DNA of 64,000 nt from assembly GCA_035638075.1 (NCBI GenBank), contig DASRAU010000017.1:1-64000 (forward strand), in the 5' to 3' direction. Positions 49,221 through 58,196 of the stretch are shown one piece after another. This stretch comes from DASRAU01 sp035638075 (GTDB lineage Bacteria > Acidobacteriota > Polarisedimenticolia > Gp22-AA2). Position 1 is the first letter of the stretch, and every line of letters begins with the position of its first letter. The notes beneath the pieces are model-generated. The model did no database searches. It saw only the letters and a program-made list of their open reading frames with translations, and was not told the origin of the DNA. The position numbers were made by a program, and so were the translations under genes.

Positions 49221-52200
49221 TCGGCGGCTCCGTCCTGTCCGCGCGCGTCGACCTGGGCGAGCAACGGCGCGCTCTTCGTCTTGCGGCGCAGGAGGGCGAA
49301 CTCACGCAGAGCGGGATGGCGGGCGAGCCGTTCGACGGTGGGTCCGTGGCCGCGCCGGCAGGCGCGCACGAAGGCGCAGTACTCGCACGAGGGGCTCGCC
49401 GGATCGAGGGGGTACAGTCCCTCGTCGGCCAGGCGCAGCAGGACCGCAAGCGTCTCGAGGAAGCCGGCGCGCGCCGGCCCGAGCACCGACGCATCGAGCC
49501 CGGCGCGCCCCTCTTCCTCCGCCGCAGCGAAGCGCGGTCCGACCCCGAGCACCTCCACCTCGAGACGCGACGCCTGCGCCCCGATCGGCTGCCCGGTGGC
49601 CCGCAGCGTGCCGGCCTCGGCCATCAGCGCGTACAGCGGCATCTGCAGCCGCCGTCCTTTCAGCAGGTCGCGCGGCAGGACGAAATCGGCCAGCGTGCCG
49701 CCCGTCTTGTAGTCGCTGATGACGACGGTTCCGTCCTCGCGCCGCAGCAGGCGATCGACGCGGCCGCCGATGAGGAGCGGCTCGGCGCGTCCGGGAATCG
49801 CCAGGGCGGCATCCACGTCCGCCTCGCACGCCGCGGCTCCGCCCGCCGCCCGGAGCGCCGGCAGGTCGCGCTCGACGAACCGGACGACGGCGTCGCGCCA
49901 GGCGCCGCCGACGAGCTCCCAGAGACCGGTGTACGGCTCGAAGCGCGCGGCGATGCGCGCGGTCGCCGCGCGCCACGCCTCGCCGACCTGCGCCGCGATC
50001 CGCGCGCGTTCTTCGTCGGGCCGGTCCAGGGCATGCTCGGCAAGCGCCCGGGTGTAAACCAGCGCCAGGGTTTCGTGCACCGCGCTGCCCATCTCGCGCG
50101 GGTCGATCGCGTGCGGCGGGTCGGCATCGTCCCATTCGTCGAGCCGCAGGCGCTGGCGGAAGAAGGAGAGCTGCGGACACGAGCCGAGCTGCTCGAGACG
50201 CGAGGGCGACCACGGACGCGTCGGCGCGGAAGCGCCGCCCGCGCCGGCGGCCACGCCGGGAGTCGCCTCAACCGATGCCGCCGGTTCGCCTTCGCGGGGG
50301 AGCGGCTCGGCGGGGCCGACGAGCGCGTCGAAGCCGCGATCCTCCGGCGACTCGATGGCGCGCAGCAGGTCGAGCCCCGGCGCCAGTGCCGCGGCTCCAT
50401 CCGGAAGGACCGGCGCCAGGAAGTCGAGCCGGCGCAGCAGCGCTCCCGGGGAGCCTCCTTCGAGCGCGACGGCGATCAGCGCGTCGGATCGCGACAGGAG
50501 CTCATGCCTGGCGATGGCGTCCCGCGCCGCGAGCCGCACGTCTCCCGGGACGCGGCGGGCCTCGCGCTCGACCTCGGCGAGATCCGGAGTCCCGAGGGTG
50601 ATGCGGGCGATCTCCCGCAGCGCCAGGCTGGGGGAGACGGCCCGGCCGGCGTCGTCGGCGCGCTGCCAGCCGACCACGAGGCGCCGCCGCGCGCTCCCGA
50701 GGGCGAGGGCCAGCAGCAGGTGCTCTTCGAGGCGGGCCGTCTCCTTCGAAGGCACCGGCCGCCCGAGCGCCTGGCGCAGCCGGACGCGGTCGGCGTCCGG
50801 GAGGAACGGGTCCGGACGGGCCGGCCTGGGACACTGTCCCGCGTTCAGGCCGAGGAGGATGACGGTGTCGAACGACAGGCCGCGCGCCTGCATCAGGTCG
50901 AAGACCCGCACTCCGCCGCGATCGTCCTCGCGCGGGGAGCCATCGGGCGCGATCGAGCCCAGCGGGATCGTCTCCGCGGCGACGGCGCGCTCGAGACGCC
51001 CGAGCGCGGCCACGGGCGACGCGAAAGCAATCCCCGCCGCGCCGAGCGCTTCCAGGTCGTCGAGGGCGGACAACACGCCGAGCGCGCCCGGGTCGGGTTC
51101 GCCGCCGGGATCGAAGCCGGCGAGGCGCGTTTCGAGCAGCGTCCGTGCCGTCGCCGCGAACGTCTCCCAGGTCGTGCTGGCGCGCAGGTCGGCCGATTCC
51201 TTTTCGAGCGCGCGCACCAGGCGGGCCAGGTGCACCGCGGACGCCACGCCCGCGGCCCTCCAGTCGAATCGCGGCGGGCTGCCGGGAGGCGGCGGCGCCG
51301 GCCGTTTCTCCTCCTCGGCCCAGCGGGGCAGATCGCGCGCCAGGAAGACCAGGCCTCCCTGCACGGCATGCCGGCGGAGGAGCCGCTCCCAGGCGTCGGC
51401 CGCCGCGGCCGGTCCGGTCCCTGCGGGTGGGATGAGGCGGCCGCCGCGCGCCAGCTCGACGATGGCCTGTCCCGGGAAGTCGTGGAGCACGACGCGCAAG
51501 AGGCCGAGGCCCGCGATCGCGGCCGGCTCGGCCCGCAGCGGCCGCGTGGCGCTCGTGGTCGACGCGAGCCCCTGGTCGCGCGCGAGATCAGCGAGCCGCG
51601 ATCCATACGGCTCGATGTTCCGGGCCAGGACGGCCACGCGGTGGGGCGCCGCCGTGTCCCACCCGTCCGCGAGGATCTCCAGCGCCGCTTCGCGCAGTTC
51701 CCCGGCGCTGCCCTGCGCATGGAAGAAGCGCACGCCGTCGGGCGCGCGCCGGCTCTGCTCCTCGTCATAAAGAAGAGGAAGCGACGATCCGAGCAGGCGC
51801 CGATCCGCCATCGGGGTCCCGCCGGAGGACTCTGGCGGATTCGCCTCGAGGAAGCGCGGCTCGACCTCGAGCGCCTCGCGCCAGAACGAGCGCGCATAGG
51901 CGAAGGCGGGCGCCTCGGGATGTCCGGGGGCGAGGTAGACGGTCTCGACTCCCGAGGACGAAGCCGCGTGCATGAGATCGAGGTTCATGCCGACGAGCTC
52001 GTAGGCGCCGTAGTGGATCAGGAGCCGGAAGCGCTGTGCGAAGCGGGGGAGCTGCGGCAGCGCCGCCGCCACGCGTCCGGCGCGATCCGCGAAACCGTGC
52101 GCCCGCAGGCGGTCGAGCGCGGCACCGTAGGCCGCGTGGATCGCCATCAGCCGCTGACCTTCGTCGCTCAGTCCCGCGACCCGGGCCCCGTGCGGGACGC

Positions 52201-52609
52201 CCGCCTCGCGCAGATCGTCGATGGTCGCGAGCAGGGCGCCGATGCCGGACGGGATCGCCTCGAGCCAGGGCCGCAGGGACGATCCGGCGCGCGCCACCGC
52301 CGCCTCGAGGATCGCCTCGCGCGCGGTGTCCGCGAGAGGGCGCGGGGTGGTGGGGCCACCCGTCGCGGCGGCCGCTTCGGTCGCGGCGGCGGCGAGGCCG
52401 TCGTGGTGGAAGAAGGAAACCTCCACCAGCGTCCCGAGGCGATCGGCGAGGCGCTCCTGCAGGTGGGCGCGCAGTCGCGAGGTCGGGACGACGACGGCGG
52501 CCGGGGCGAACGGGCCGTGCTCCTCCTTCAGCGCCCGGAGCAGGTGCTCGAGCCTGTGCTCGAGAACGGCAAAGTCGTGGTGGATCTCGACGCGAAGAGA
52601 GGCAGGCAA
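49217..52609 (-). CDS. addB: AddB-like nuclease subunit
   Basis: 1130 residues from a TTG. The N-terminus (FAPAAVVVPTSRLRAHLQERLADRLG) takes the place of Walker A but lacks GxGKT, as in many AddB proteins. A degenerate helicase body follows (FDTVILLGLNAGQCPRPARPDPFLPD). The C-terminal nuclease carries SCPQLSFF with the first Cys, GSAVHETL, GGRVDRLLRR, VVISDYKTGG and CEYCAFVRAC, giving the one-plus-three Cys [4Fe-4S] cluster. It pairs with the AddA-like protein encoded next. A TACCAT box just upstream could serve as an internal promoter. Confidence 0.88.
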   Translation of the reverse strand: MPASLRVEIHHDFAVLEHRLEHLLRALKEEHGPFAPAAVVVPTSRLRAHLQERLADRLGTLVEVSFFHHDGLAAAATEAAAATGGPTTPRPLADTAREAILEAAVARAGSSLRPWLEAIPSGIGALLATIDDLREAGVPHGARVAGLSDEGQRLMAIHAAYGAALDRLRAHGFADRAGRVAAALPQLPRFAQRFRLLIHYGAYELVGMNLDLMHAASSSGVETVYLAPGHPEAPAFAYARSFWREALEVEPRFLEANPPESSGGTPMADRRLLGSSLPLLYDEEQSRRAPDGVRFFHAQGSAGELREAALEILADGWDTAAPHRVAVLARNIEPYGSRLADLARDQGLASTTSATRPLRAEPAAIAGLGLLRVVLHDFPGQAIVELARGGRLIPPAGTGPAAAADAWERLLRRHAVQGGLVFLARDLPRWAEEEKRPAPPPPGSPPRFDWRAAGVASAVHLARLVRALEKESADLRASTTWETFAATARTLLETRLAGFDPGGEPDPGALGVLSALDDLEALGAAGIAFASPVAALGRLERAVAAETIPLGSIAPDGSPREDDRGGVRVFDLMQARGLSFDTVILLGLNAGQCPRPARPDPFLPDADRVRLRQALGRPVPSKETARLEEHLLLALALGSARRRLVVGWQRADDAGRAVSPSLALREIARITLGTPDLAEVEREARRVPGDVRLAARDAIARHELLSRSDALIAVALEGGSPGALLRRLDFLAPVLPDGAAALAPGLDLLRAIESPEDRGFDALVGPAEPLPREGEPAASVEATPGVAAGAGGASAPTRPWSPSRLEQLGSCPQLSFFRQRLRLDEWDDADPPHAIDPREMGSAVHETLALVYTRALAEHALDRPDEERARIAAQVGEAWRAATARIAARFEPYTGLWELVGGAWRDAVVRFVERDLPALRAAGGAAACEADVDAALAIPGRAEPLLIGGRVDRLLRREDGTVVISDYKTGGTLADFVLPRDLLKGRRLQMPLYALMAEAGTLRATGQPIGAQASRLEVEVLGVGPRFAAAEEEGRAGLDASVLGPARAGFLETLAVLLRLADEGLYPLDPASPSCEYCAFVRACRRGHGPTVERLARHPALREFALLRRKTKSAPLLAQVDARGQDGAAE

Positions 52610-52652
52610 TCGCGGCCCCGAAACGAGGCGCGATGGTATCAGACGGCTCGGA

Positions 52653-53003
52653 TCACTTCTCCGGGTCGGTGTCGGGCGCGAGCGCGGTGCCGCGCAGGTT
52701 CAGGAAGTCCTGGATCTCCTCCTCGAGACTGCGCTGCGGCTCGGCGGTCTTGCGGGGCCGCGGCTTGCGGCGCGGCGCCTGTTCTTCCTCGACGTCCCGA
52801 TCGCGCGCCACGGCCCGCTCCCCGCCCGGGAACATCGCCGCCGCGGCCGGATCCGCCACGGGAGCCGGCGGCGCGGGCCGGTAGAGGGCGGACTGGATCG
52901 TCTCCGGAGCCGGGAGGAAGGCGTCCAGGAGCAGGCGCTCCGCGGGGGTGCGCAGCTCCCGCTCCAGCTGGGCGTACAGATCCTCGGCGGTTTTCCCTTT
53001 CAC
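52653..53003 (-). CDS. Small acidic/basic protein of the addAB operon (unknown)
   Basis: 116 residues. N-terminal helix (KTAEDLYAQLERELRTPAERLLLDAFL), a Pro/Ala-rich middle, a Lys/Arg-rich stretch (RRKPRPRKTAEP) and a C-terminal SLEEEIQDFLNLRG helix. No known domain. Spacing is 30 bases from the TPR gene before it and 43 bases to addB, all on one strand. It looks like a disordered linker protein with two short interaction helices (inference). Confidence 0.6.
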   Translation of the reverse strand: MKGKTAEDLYAQLERELRTPAERLLLDAFLPAPETIQSALYRPAPPAPVADPAAAAMFPGGERAVARDRDVEEEQAPRRKPRPRKTAEPQRSLEEEIQDFLNLRGTALAPDTDPEK

Positions 53004-53033
53004 CTCGTCCTCCGCGTGGCGCCGCGGCCGCGA

Positions 53034-54005
53034 TCAGTTGGCTGCGGCATCCTGCTCGTACATCCTGAGGCCGCGGCGCGCGCTCTCGTTCATCGGGTCG
53101 AGATCGACGGCGCGCGTCCAGGCCTCGACCGCCTTCTCGGCCTGCTTCATGGCGTAGAAGGTGTTGCCCAGGTTGGCGTAGGCGATGGAGGAGTCGCCGG
53201 CGTTCTCGATGGCGAGACCGAACATCTGCGCCGCCCGATCGAACTGCGCCGTCGTGTGGTACAGGAAGCCGAGGTTGTTGTACGCCTCGCCCATCTTCGG
53301 ATCGGCGGTCAGGGCGCGGCGGAACGACTCGACCGCCTTCTCGCCCTCGCCCAGCCGGGAGTAGACGAGGCCGAGATTGTTGTGGGCCTCGGCGTAGTCG
53401 GGCAAAAGCTCCAGCGCCTTGAGGAAGGCGTCGCGCGCCGCCTCGAACGCGCCACGGTAGTAGAAGGCCACGCCGCGGTTGTTGGTCAGGACCGCCTCGT
53501 CGCGCCGGCGCGCTTCGAGATCCGCCTGGTCCCGGTGGCGCTGCGTCTCCAGCGACTCGAGGATGCCGGCGGCGTGGTCCTCCGAGCGCTGCAGGCGCTC
53601 GGCCAGCGCCGCCATGGTCGCCTCGGTCTTCTGGCCGCGGGCGCCGAGGAGCGACATCTCCTCGAGCAGGCGCCCGCCCGTCTGGCCCTCGGTCTCGTGG
53701 AGGGCGACGACGCGGGTCAGGATGTCGCCGAGGACCATCTCGGTCGCCGCGAGGCGCGCTTCGAGCGAAGCGAGACGCGCGGTCGTGCTCTCCGCCTGGA
53801 TCGCGGCGGTCGTGGCGGAGTCGGCCTGCCGCGCGGCGCTTTCGGCGAGCCGGGCGGACGCCACCGCGGCGAGCGACAGGGAGCAGTCGCGCGCCTCGCG
53901 GTCGTAGAAGCGGCACGGCTCGAGAAGGCACTCGCGGTTGACGGGCTGCCCCGCCGCATCGGTCGCGGGCAGCGCCTGGAGCATCGGACAGATCGGTCGG
54001 GTCAT
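53034..54005 (-). CDS. TPR protein with N-terminal four-cysteine motif
   Basis: 323 residues. Cys at residues 6, 26, 31 and 41 (ICPM, RECLLEPCRFYD, RDCSL) could hold zinc or an Fe-S cluster. A coiled-coil stretch of about 100 residues follows (AESAARQADSATTAAIQ to RLQRSEDHAAGILESLE). The C-terminal half has four TPR units (LTNNRGVAFYYRGAFEAARDAF, AHNNLGLVYSRLGEGEKAVESF, AYNNLGFLYHTTAQFDRAAQMF, AYANLGNTFYAMKQAEKAVEAW). No signal peptide, so cytoplasmic. It overlaps the giant TPR gene by four bases. Confidence 0.78.
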   Translation of the reverse strand: MTRPICPMLQALPATDAAGQPVNRECLLEPCRFYDREARDCSLSLAAVASARLAESAARQADSATTAAIQAESTTARLASLEARLAATEMVLGDILTRVVALHETEGQTGGRLLEEMSLLGARGQKTEATMAALAERLQRSEDHAAGILESLETQRHRDQADLEARRRDEAVLTNNRGVAFYYRGAFEAARDAFLKALELLPDYAEAHNNLGLVYSRLGEGEKAVESFRRALTADPKMGEAYNNLGFLYHTTAQFDRAAQMFGLAIENAGDSSIAYANLGNTFYAMKQAEKAVEAWTRAVDLDPMNESARRGLRMYEQDAAAN

Positions 54006-57000
54006 GCCGTCACTCCTTCGCCGAAGGCAGGGACGGTCTCCGCCACCAGGCGGCGGCTGCCGCCCAGGAGATCCGCCGCCACCATGTCACGGTAGGTGCG
54101 CGTCAGGAGCGCGCGCGTGCGCGGGTCGGCATCCCGCGCGGCGAGCGCCTCGAGCGTTTCGATGGCCAGGGGATAGTTGCCGGCCCGCAGCGCGCCGAAC
54201 GCCAGGAGCGGCGTGGCGCCGAGCGGTCGCAGGAGGTCGGCCGCGCGCGGGAAATCCCCGCGGGCGATGGTCACCGCGGCGCGCAGGCGGCGCAGCACCT
54301 CGTCGGAGCCGAGGGCCGGCGCGTGCGTCTCGATCAGGCGCTGCGCCTCGTCCACCCGTCCGAGGTCGAGACAGGCGGCCACCGCCGTCTCCAGGTCGCC
54401 CGCCTTCGCGCCTTTGCGCTCGAGGCGGCCACAGGCCGCCGCCAGCCGGCGCCGGATGCCCGCGAGATGCAGCTCATGCACCCGGCCGAGGAACTCGTTG
54501 CGGTCGGTGGCGAGGGTGGCGGCGTCGGCGAGGTGTTCGCGGGCCGCGGCATCGTCCTGCCGCTCGGAGGCGCAGCGCGCCAGGCGCAGGCGCATCTGCA
54601 GGCGGGCGGGGCGCGACGACACGGCGGCGACGCGCGGCGCGAGGAGCGCTTCGACCTCGCGCGGCCGCCCCGCGGCCAGGAGCAGATCGGCCTGCAGCAG
54701 GGTCCCCTCCGCCCACGAGGGACGCTCCGCGACGAGCGGCGCGATCTCGGCCAGGATGTCGGGGACGAGGCGCGGGGCCAGGCGGGCGGCTTCCTTCAGA
54801 TCGGCGAGGGCCGGGTCGCTCTGCGAGAGTCGCAGGCGGGCGCGCGCCCGCATGACGCGCGCCTCGGCATGACGCGGGCTCGCCTCGAGGACGGCATCGA
54901 GCCCCTGGAGCGCGGCGGCCGCGCCCTCGAGATCGCGCCCCGCCAGCTCGCCCCACGCGCGCGTCGAGCGGTCGTGCTGCCCGAGCCGCAGCGCGGCGTC
55001 GGCGAACAGGCTGAGGATCGGTCCCTCGTCCGGGTGGGCGTCCGCGAGCGCTTCCAGGCGTCCGAGGAGGCTGGTGGCGTCGCCCGGGGCGCGCGCGATC
55101 GCCTCGGCCAGGCGCTCCGCCGCCTGCACCGGCTGCCCGCGCCCTTCCAGGATCTCGGCGCTCGACATCCAGGCGACGACGCATTCCGGGTCCGCGATCA
55201 GGATCTCCTGGAGGCGCCTGAGGGCCATCGGACCGAGGGCATTGTCGAGGCGCGCCGCGTCGCGGAAGCGGTCAGCAGCCCGGGCTCGCGCGCCAAGCCG
55301 CGCCAGGGCGCGGCCCAGCTCGTAATGCGCCAGCGGATGGTCCGGCTGCGCCTTGAGAATCTGGTCGAGGTGCGCCGCGACGCGCTGGGCCGAGTCGGGA
55401 TGGGCGTCGAGGTGCGTGGAGATCACCGTCACGGCCTTGGCGTGCTGTCCCGACTCCTGGAGGAGAGCGAGGAGCGCCAGTCCGGGCCGCGGGTCGGCCG
55501 GACAGGCGCGCGCCAGGGACTCCACCTCGAGGAGGACCGACTCGTGCAGCGCCGGGTCGGCACTGCGCGCCGCCTTCAGGACCTCGAGCGCCTCCTCGGC
55601 CTTTCCTTCGGCCGCCAGCACCTTGCCGAGGACGAGACAGGTGAACGGATTCTTTCCCTCGATGTCGAGCAGACGGCGCAGGCGCTCGATGACCGCCGAA
55701 CCGAGCCCCTGGTCGCGGCGGTAGGCGGCGAAGACGCGGCGCACGGCGCCGTCGCTGTCGCGCTTCTCCATCAGCGCGTCCGCCATCAGCAGGGAGACGC
55801 GCGCCGTCGAGGCATCGTCCTTGAGCCGCAGCGTCTCGCGGCCCACCTCGAGGGCGCGATCGTGCCGCCGCGCCAGGAGCAGCACCTCCATGAGGCCGGC
55901 GCGGGCCGGGAGGTCGTCGGGGGTCTCCTTCACGATGGTCTCGTAGCGCTTCAGCACCCGGTCGAGCAGGGCCGTGTGCGTCGGACCGGGACGCTGCAGC
56001 TCGCGGATCGCGGCCGCGTGGTCGCGGCGCTCCACGTAGATCGAGGCGAGCAGGTAGCGCGCCTCGGCCGCCGCCGGGTCGCCGCGGTCGAAGCGCTCGA
56101 GCGCCAGCCGCACCTCCTCGACCCGATCCGGCGACGACTGCAGGACCTCGCGGAACGAGGCCGCGGCCGCGGCCGACTGGCCGGCCTGGAACTGGGCCAT
56201 GCCGCGGGCGAAGTGCACGGCGACGGGCAGGGGAGAGCGCGGCTCGAGGCCCTCGAAGATCGGCACCAGCCGCGGCGCCACCGCCGGGGCGTGCTCGGCG
56301 AGCATCCCGAAGAGGTGCAGGAACTCGGCCGACAGCTCCGGGTGCTCCGCCTGCAGCGTCTCGAGCGGGGCGAGCGCCTCCTCGGGACGGCCGAGGAGGA
56401 AGAGCGATTCGGCGGTGCCGAGCCGCGCGCGCGCGTCGCCGCTCTCGGAGGCCAGCCGGGCCAGGCGCTCGTGCGCCTGCGCCGCGTCGGCAGGGGTGGT
56501 GCGCAGCCAGTGGCGCAGCACGATGACGGCCTTGGCGTGCTCGGAAACGTCCGCGAGCAGGTCGGCGAGGATGCGATGCGCATCGCCCGCGGTCGAGTCG
56601 AGGAGGAGCGCCTTGACCAGGCGCGGCACCAGCGCGCCGGACTCCTTCGGAGCGGCGCGATGCGCGCTCACGAGGGCGGCGACGCCTTCCGCCGCGCGTC
56701 CCGCCTCGAGGTGCAGGTCGGCGAGCAGCTGGTGCGTGCGCGCGATCTCCGGGTGGCCCGCGGCCAGCGCTTCGAGCGGCTCGCGGATGGACGCCAGGCC
56801 TTCCTCTTCGGCGGCCTGCAGCAGGGGGCCGAGCACCTGGAGGGGCTGGCCGCGCTTGAGGAACGCCTCGGCGAGCAGGCGCTGCGCCGGCGCCGCCTTC
56901 TCCTTGTGAGTCAGCGGCTGCAGGGCCGAAATGAGGTCGTCGATCCTCTCGCCGGCGTCGATGAGCGGGCGCATCTGCTCGCGCGCCGCCTCTTCGTCGC

Positions 57001-57832
57001 CGGCCTGCAGGAGCGCCGTCACCAGCACCCAGCGCAGGTCGGGGGAGGCCTCGGCCGTCGCCAGGCGCGGGGCGACCGCGTCGGCGACGGCGCGCGCCGC
57101 GCGCGGATTCGTCTCGAGGGCGAGGGAGAACTGCTTCGCCGCGTCGTCGGGACGCCCCGCGTCCACGAGCAGCGCCGCGATCTCCAGGCGCAGCTCGGCG
57201 TTCTGGTAGTCGCGCGCGGCGATCGCTTCGAGGCGCGGCAGGATGCGTCCCGCCTCCTCCGGGTTGGTGCGCGCGATGTCGCGGTACAGCGCCAGGGCCC
57301 GCGGCAGGTCGCGCAGGGTCTCGTGGATGAGCGCGGCCTGGTAGGCCGGCTGCAGGATCTGCTTCGACAGCTTGCCGTCCTTCGCACCGCGCCGGACCTG
57401 CTCGTACTTGCTCAGGTGCCGCGGCAGCACGGCCTTGAGATCCTCGGGCCGCATGCGCTCGAGGGCCTTCAGCGCGAGAGCCGTGTTGTCGTGTCGCAGG
57501 TGGTGCTCGGCGATGGCGTCGTACTGCGGGCCGACGAGCGCGTGGCGGGCCTTCAGCTCCTCGAGCGCCTCGTCGATCTTCGGAACCGCGCGCGAATCGC
57601 GCCGCAGCAGGGTGCGGAACGCCTCGGCCGAATCGAGTCCCTTCTGGCCGTAGGCCAGCATGCGGCCGAGCTCGAGCAGGACCGCCGGATCGTCCGGGGT
57701 TTTCTGCTGCGCTTCCTTGAGGACGGCGATGGCCTTGTCGATCTGCCCCTTGGAGAAATGCTGCAGGGCGCGCGCGACCGCACGATCCCCGGGGCTCTGG
57801 GTGAGATTCCGGACGATCTCGGTCAACGGCAT
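54002..57832 (-). CDS. Giant TPR-repeat protein (1276 residues)
   Basis: ATG 57832 (MPLTEIVRNLTQSPGD) was chosen; an in-frame start at 57862 gives ten more Arg/Gly-rich residues. No signal peptide or membrane helix. Almost the whole length is made of TPR-like helical hairpins (for instance ARALQHFSKGQIDKAIAVLKEA, AHYELGRALARLGARARAADRFRDA), more than 25 by eye. It would be a large cytoplasmic solenoid scaffold. First gene of the five-gene operon that ends with addB and addA; the link to recombination is unproven. Confidence 0.8.
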   Translation of the reverse strand: MPLTEIVRNLTQSPGDRAVARALQHFSKGQIDKAIAVLKEAQQKTPDDPAVLLELGRMLAYGQKGLDSAEAFRTLLRRDSRAVPKIDEALEELKARHALVGPQYDAIAEHHLRHDNTALALKALERMRPEDLKAVLPRHLSKYEQVRRGAKDGKLSKQILQPAYQAALIHETLRDLPRALALYRDIARTNPEEAGRILPRLEAIAARDYQNAELRLEIAALLVDAGRPDDAAKQFSLALETNPRAARAVADAVAPRLATAEASPDLRWVLVTALLQAGDEEAAREQMRPLIDAGERIDDLISALQPLTHKEKAAPAQRLLAEAFLKRGQPLQVLGPLLQAAEEEGLASIREPLEALAAGHPEIARTHQLLADLHLEAGRAAEGVAALVSAHRAAPKESGALVPRLVKALLLDSTAGDAHRILADLLADVSEHAKAVIVLRHWLRTTPADAAQAHERLARLASESGDARARLGTAESLFLLGRPEEALAPLETLQAEHPELSAEFLHLFGMLAEHAPAVAPRLVPIFEGLEPRSPLPVAVHFARGMAQFQAGQSAAAAASFREVLQSSPDRVEEVRLALERFDRGDPAAAEARYLLASIYVERRDHAAAIRELQRPGPTHTALLDRVLKRYETIVKETPDDLPARAGLMEVLLLARRHDRALEVGRETLRLKDDASTARVSLLMADALMEKRDSDGAVRRVFAAYRRDQGLGSAVIERLRRLLDIEGKNPFTCLVLGKVLAAEGKAEEALEVLKAARSADPALHESVLLEVESLARACPADPRPGLALLALLQESGQHAKAVTVISTHLDAHPDSAQRVAAHLDQILKAQPDHPLAHYELGRALARLGARARAADRFRDAARLDNALGPMALRRLQEILIADPECVVAWMSSAEILEGRGQPVQAAERLAEAIARAPGDATSLLGRLEALADAHPDEGPILSLFADAALRLGQHDRSTRAWGELAGRDLEGAAAALQGLDAVLEASPRHAEARVMRARARLRLSQSDPALADLKEAARLAPRLVPDILAEIAPLVAERPSWAEGTLLQADLLLAAGRPREVEALLAPRVAAVSSRPARLQMRLRLARCASERQDDAAAREHLADAATLATDRNEFLGRVHELHLAGIRRRLAAACGRLERKGAKAGDLETAVAACLDLGRVDEAQRLIETHAPALGSDEVLRRLRAAVTIARGDFPRAADLLRPLGATPLLAFGALRAGNYPLAIETLEALAARDADPRTRALLTRTYRDMVAADLLGGSRRLVAETVPAFGEGVTA

Positions 57833-58196
57833 GCGCGCACGGGCCCCCGGCTGCCCCCGCAATATAGGTCCCGGTCACGGAGACGTCATCCGAAAGTCCC
57901 TTTTCGAAGTGACCAGAAGCCGCTCATTCGCTGTCGCCCCGTGGACGCCGCTCCGTAAGCCGTTGCAACGGCGCGAGTCCCGGCCGCGCTTTTCTCTCTT
58001 GCCGCCGCGCGTGTCGGAAACCTGCACATTTCCCCCGCCTCAGGGCGTCCGATCACGATTCCGTTGTCCGTCCGCAAAGCCCTTCCCGCCATGGGGTTGC
58101 GGTGAGCCTGACGATTCCGTGGCTGGTCTCTCCCTTGCTCTTTCCGAGGCAGCGACGTGGCGGTGAGCCGACGCGGCGCGAAGGGAGAGAGAGGCC
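57833..58196. other. Divergent intergenic region (364 bp)
   Basis: Between the giant TPR gene (minus) and the subtilase gene (plus). It holds the minus-strand promoter at 57861-57889. The sequence near 58075-58105 (CGCAAAGCCC, then ATGGGGTTGCGG) faintly recalls a c-di-GMP-I riboswitch but lacks its other conserved parts. The stretch GCGGTGAGCC occurs twice (about 58095 and 58155). No gene is visible. Confidence 0.5.
57861..57889 (-). promoter_or_regulatory. Promoter ATGACG-N17-TATATT for the TPR-addBA operon
   Basis: Minus strand. -10 TATATT at 57861-57866, -35 ATGACG at 57884-57889 with a 17-base spacer. The start codon is 28 bases past the -10 box. ACCTATATT is shared with the promoter at 25681. 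Confidence 0.55.

Noticed and set aside
58020..58110. Possible c-di-GMP-I riboswitch upstream of the subtilase
   Set aside because: CGCAAAGCC and GGGGTTGCGG recall the motif, but the GGCAAACC part and a closing P1 stem could not be found.
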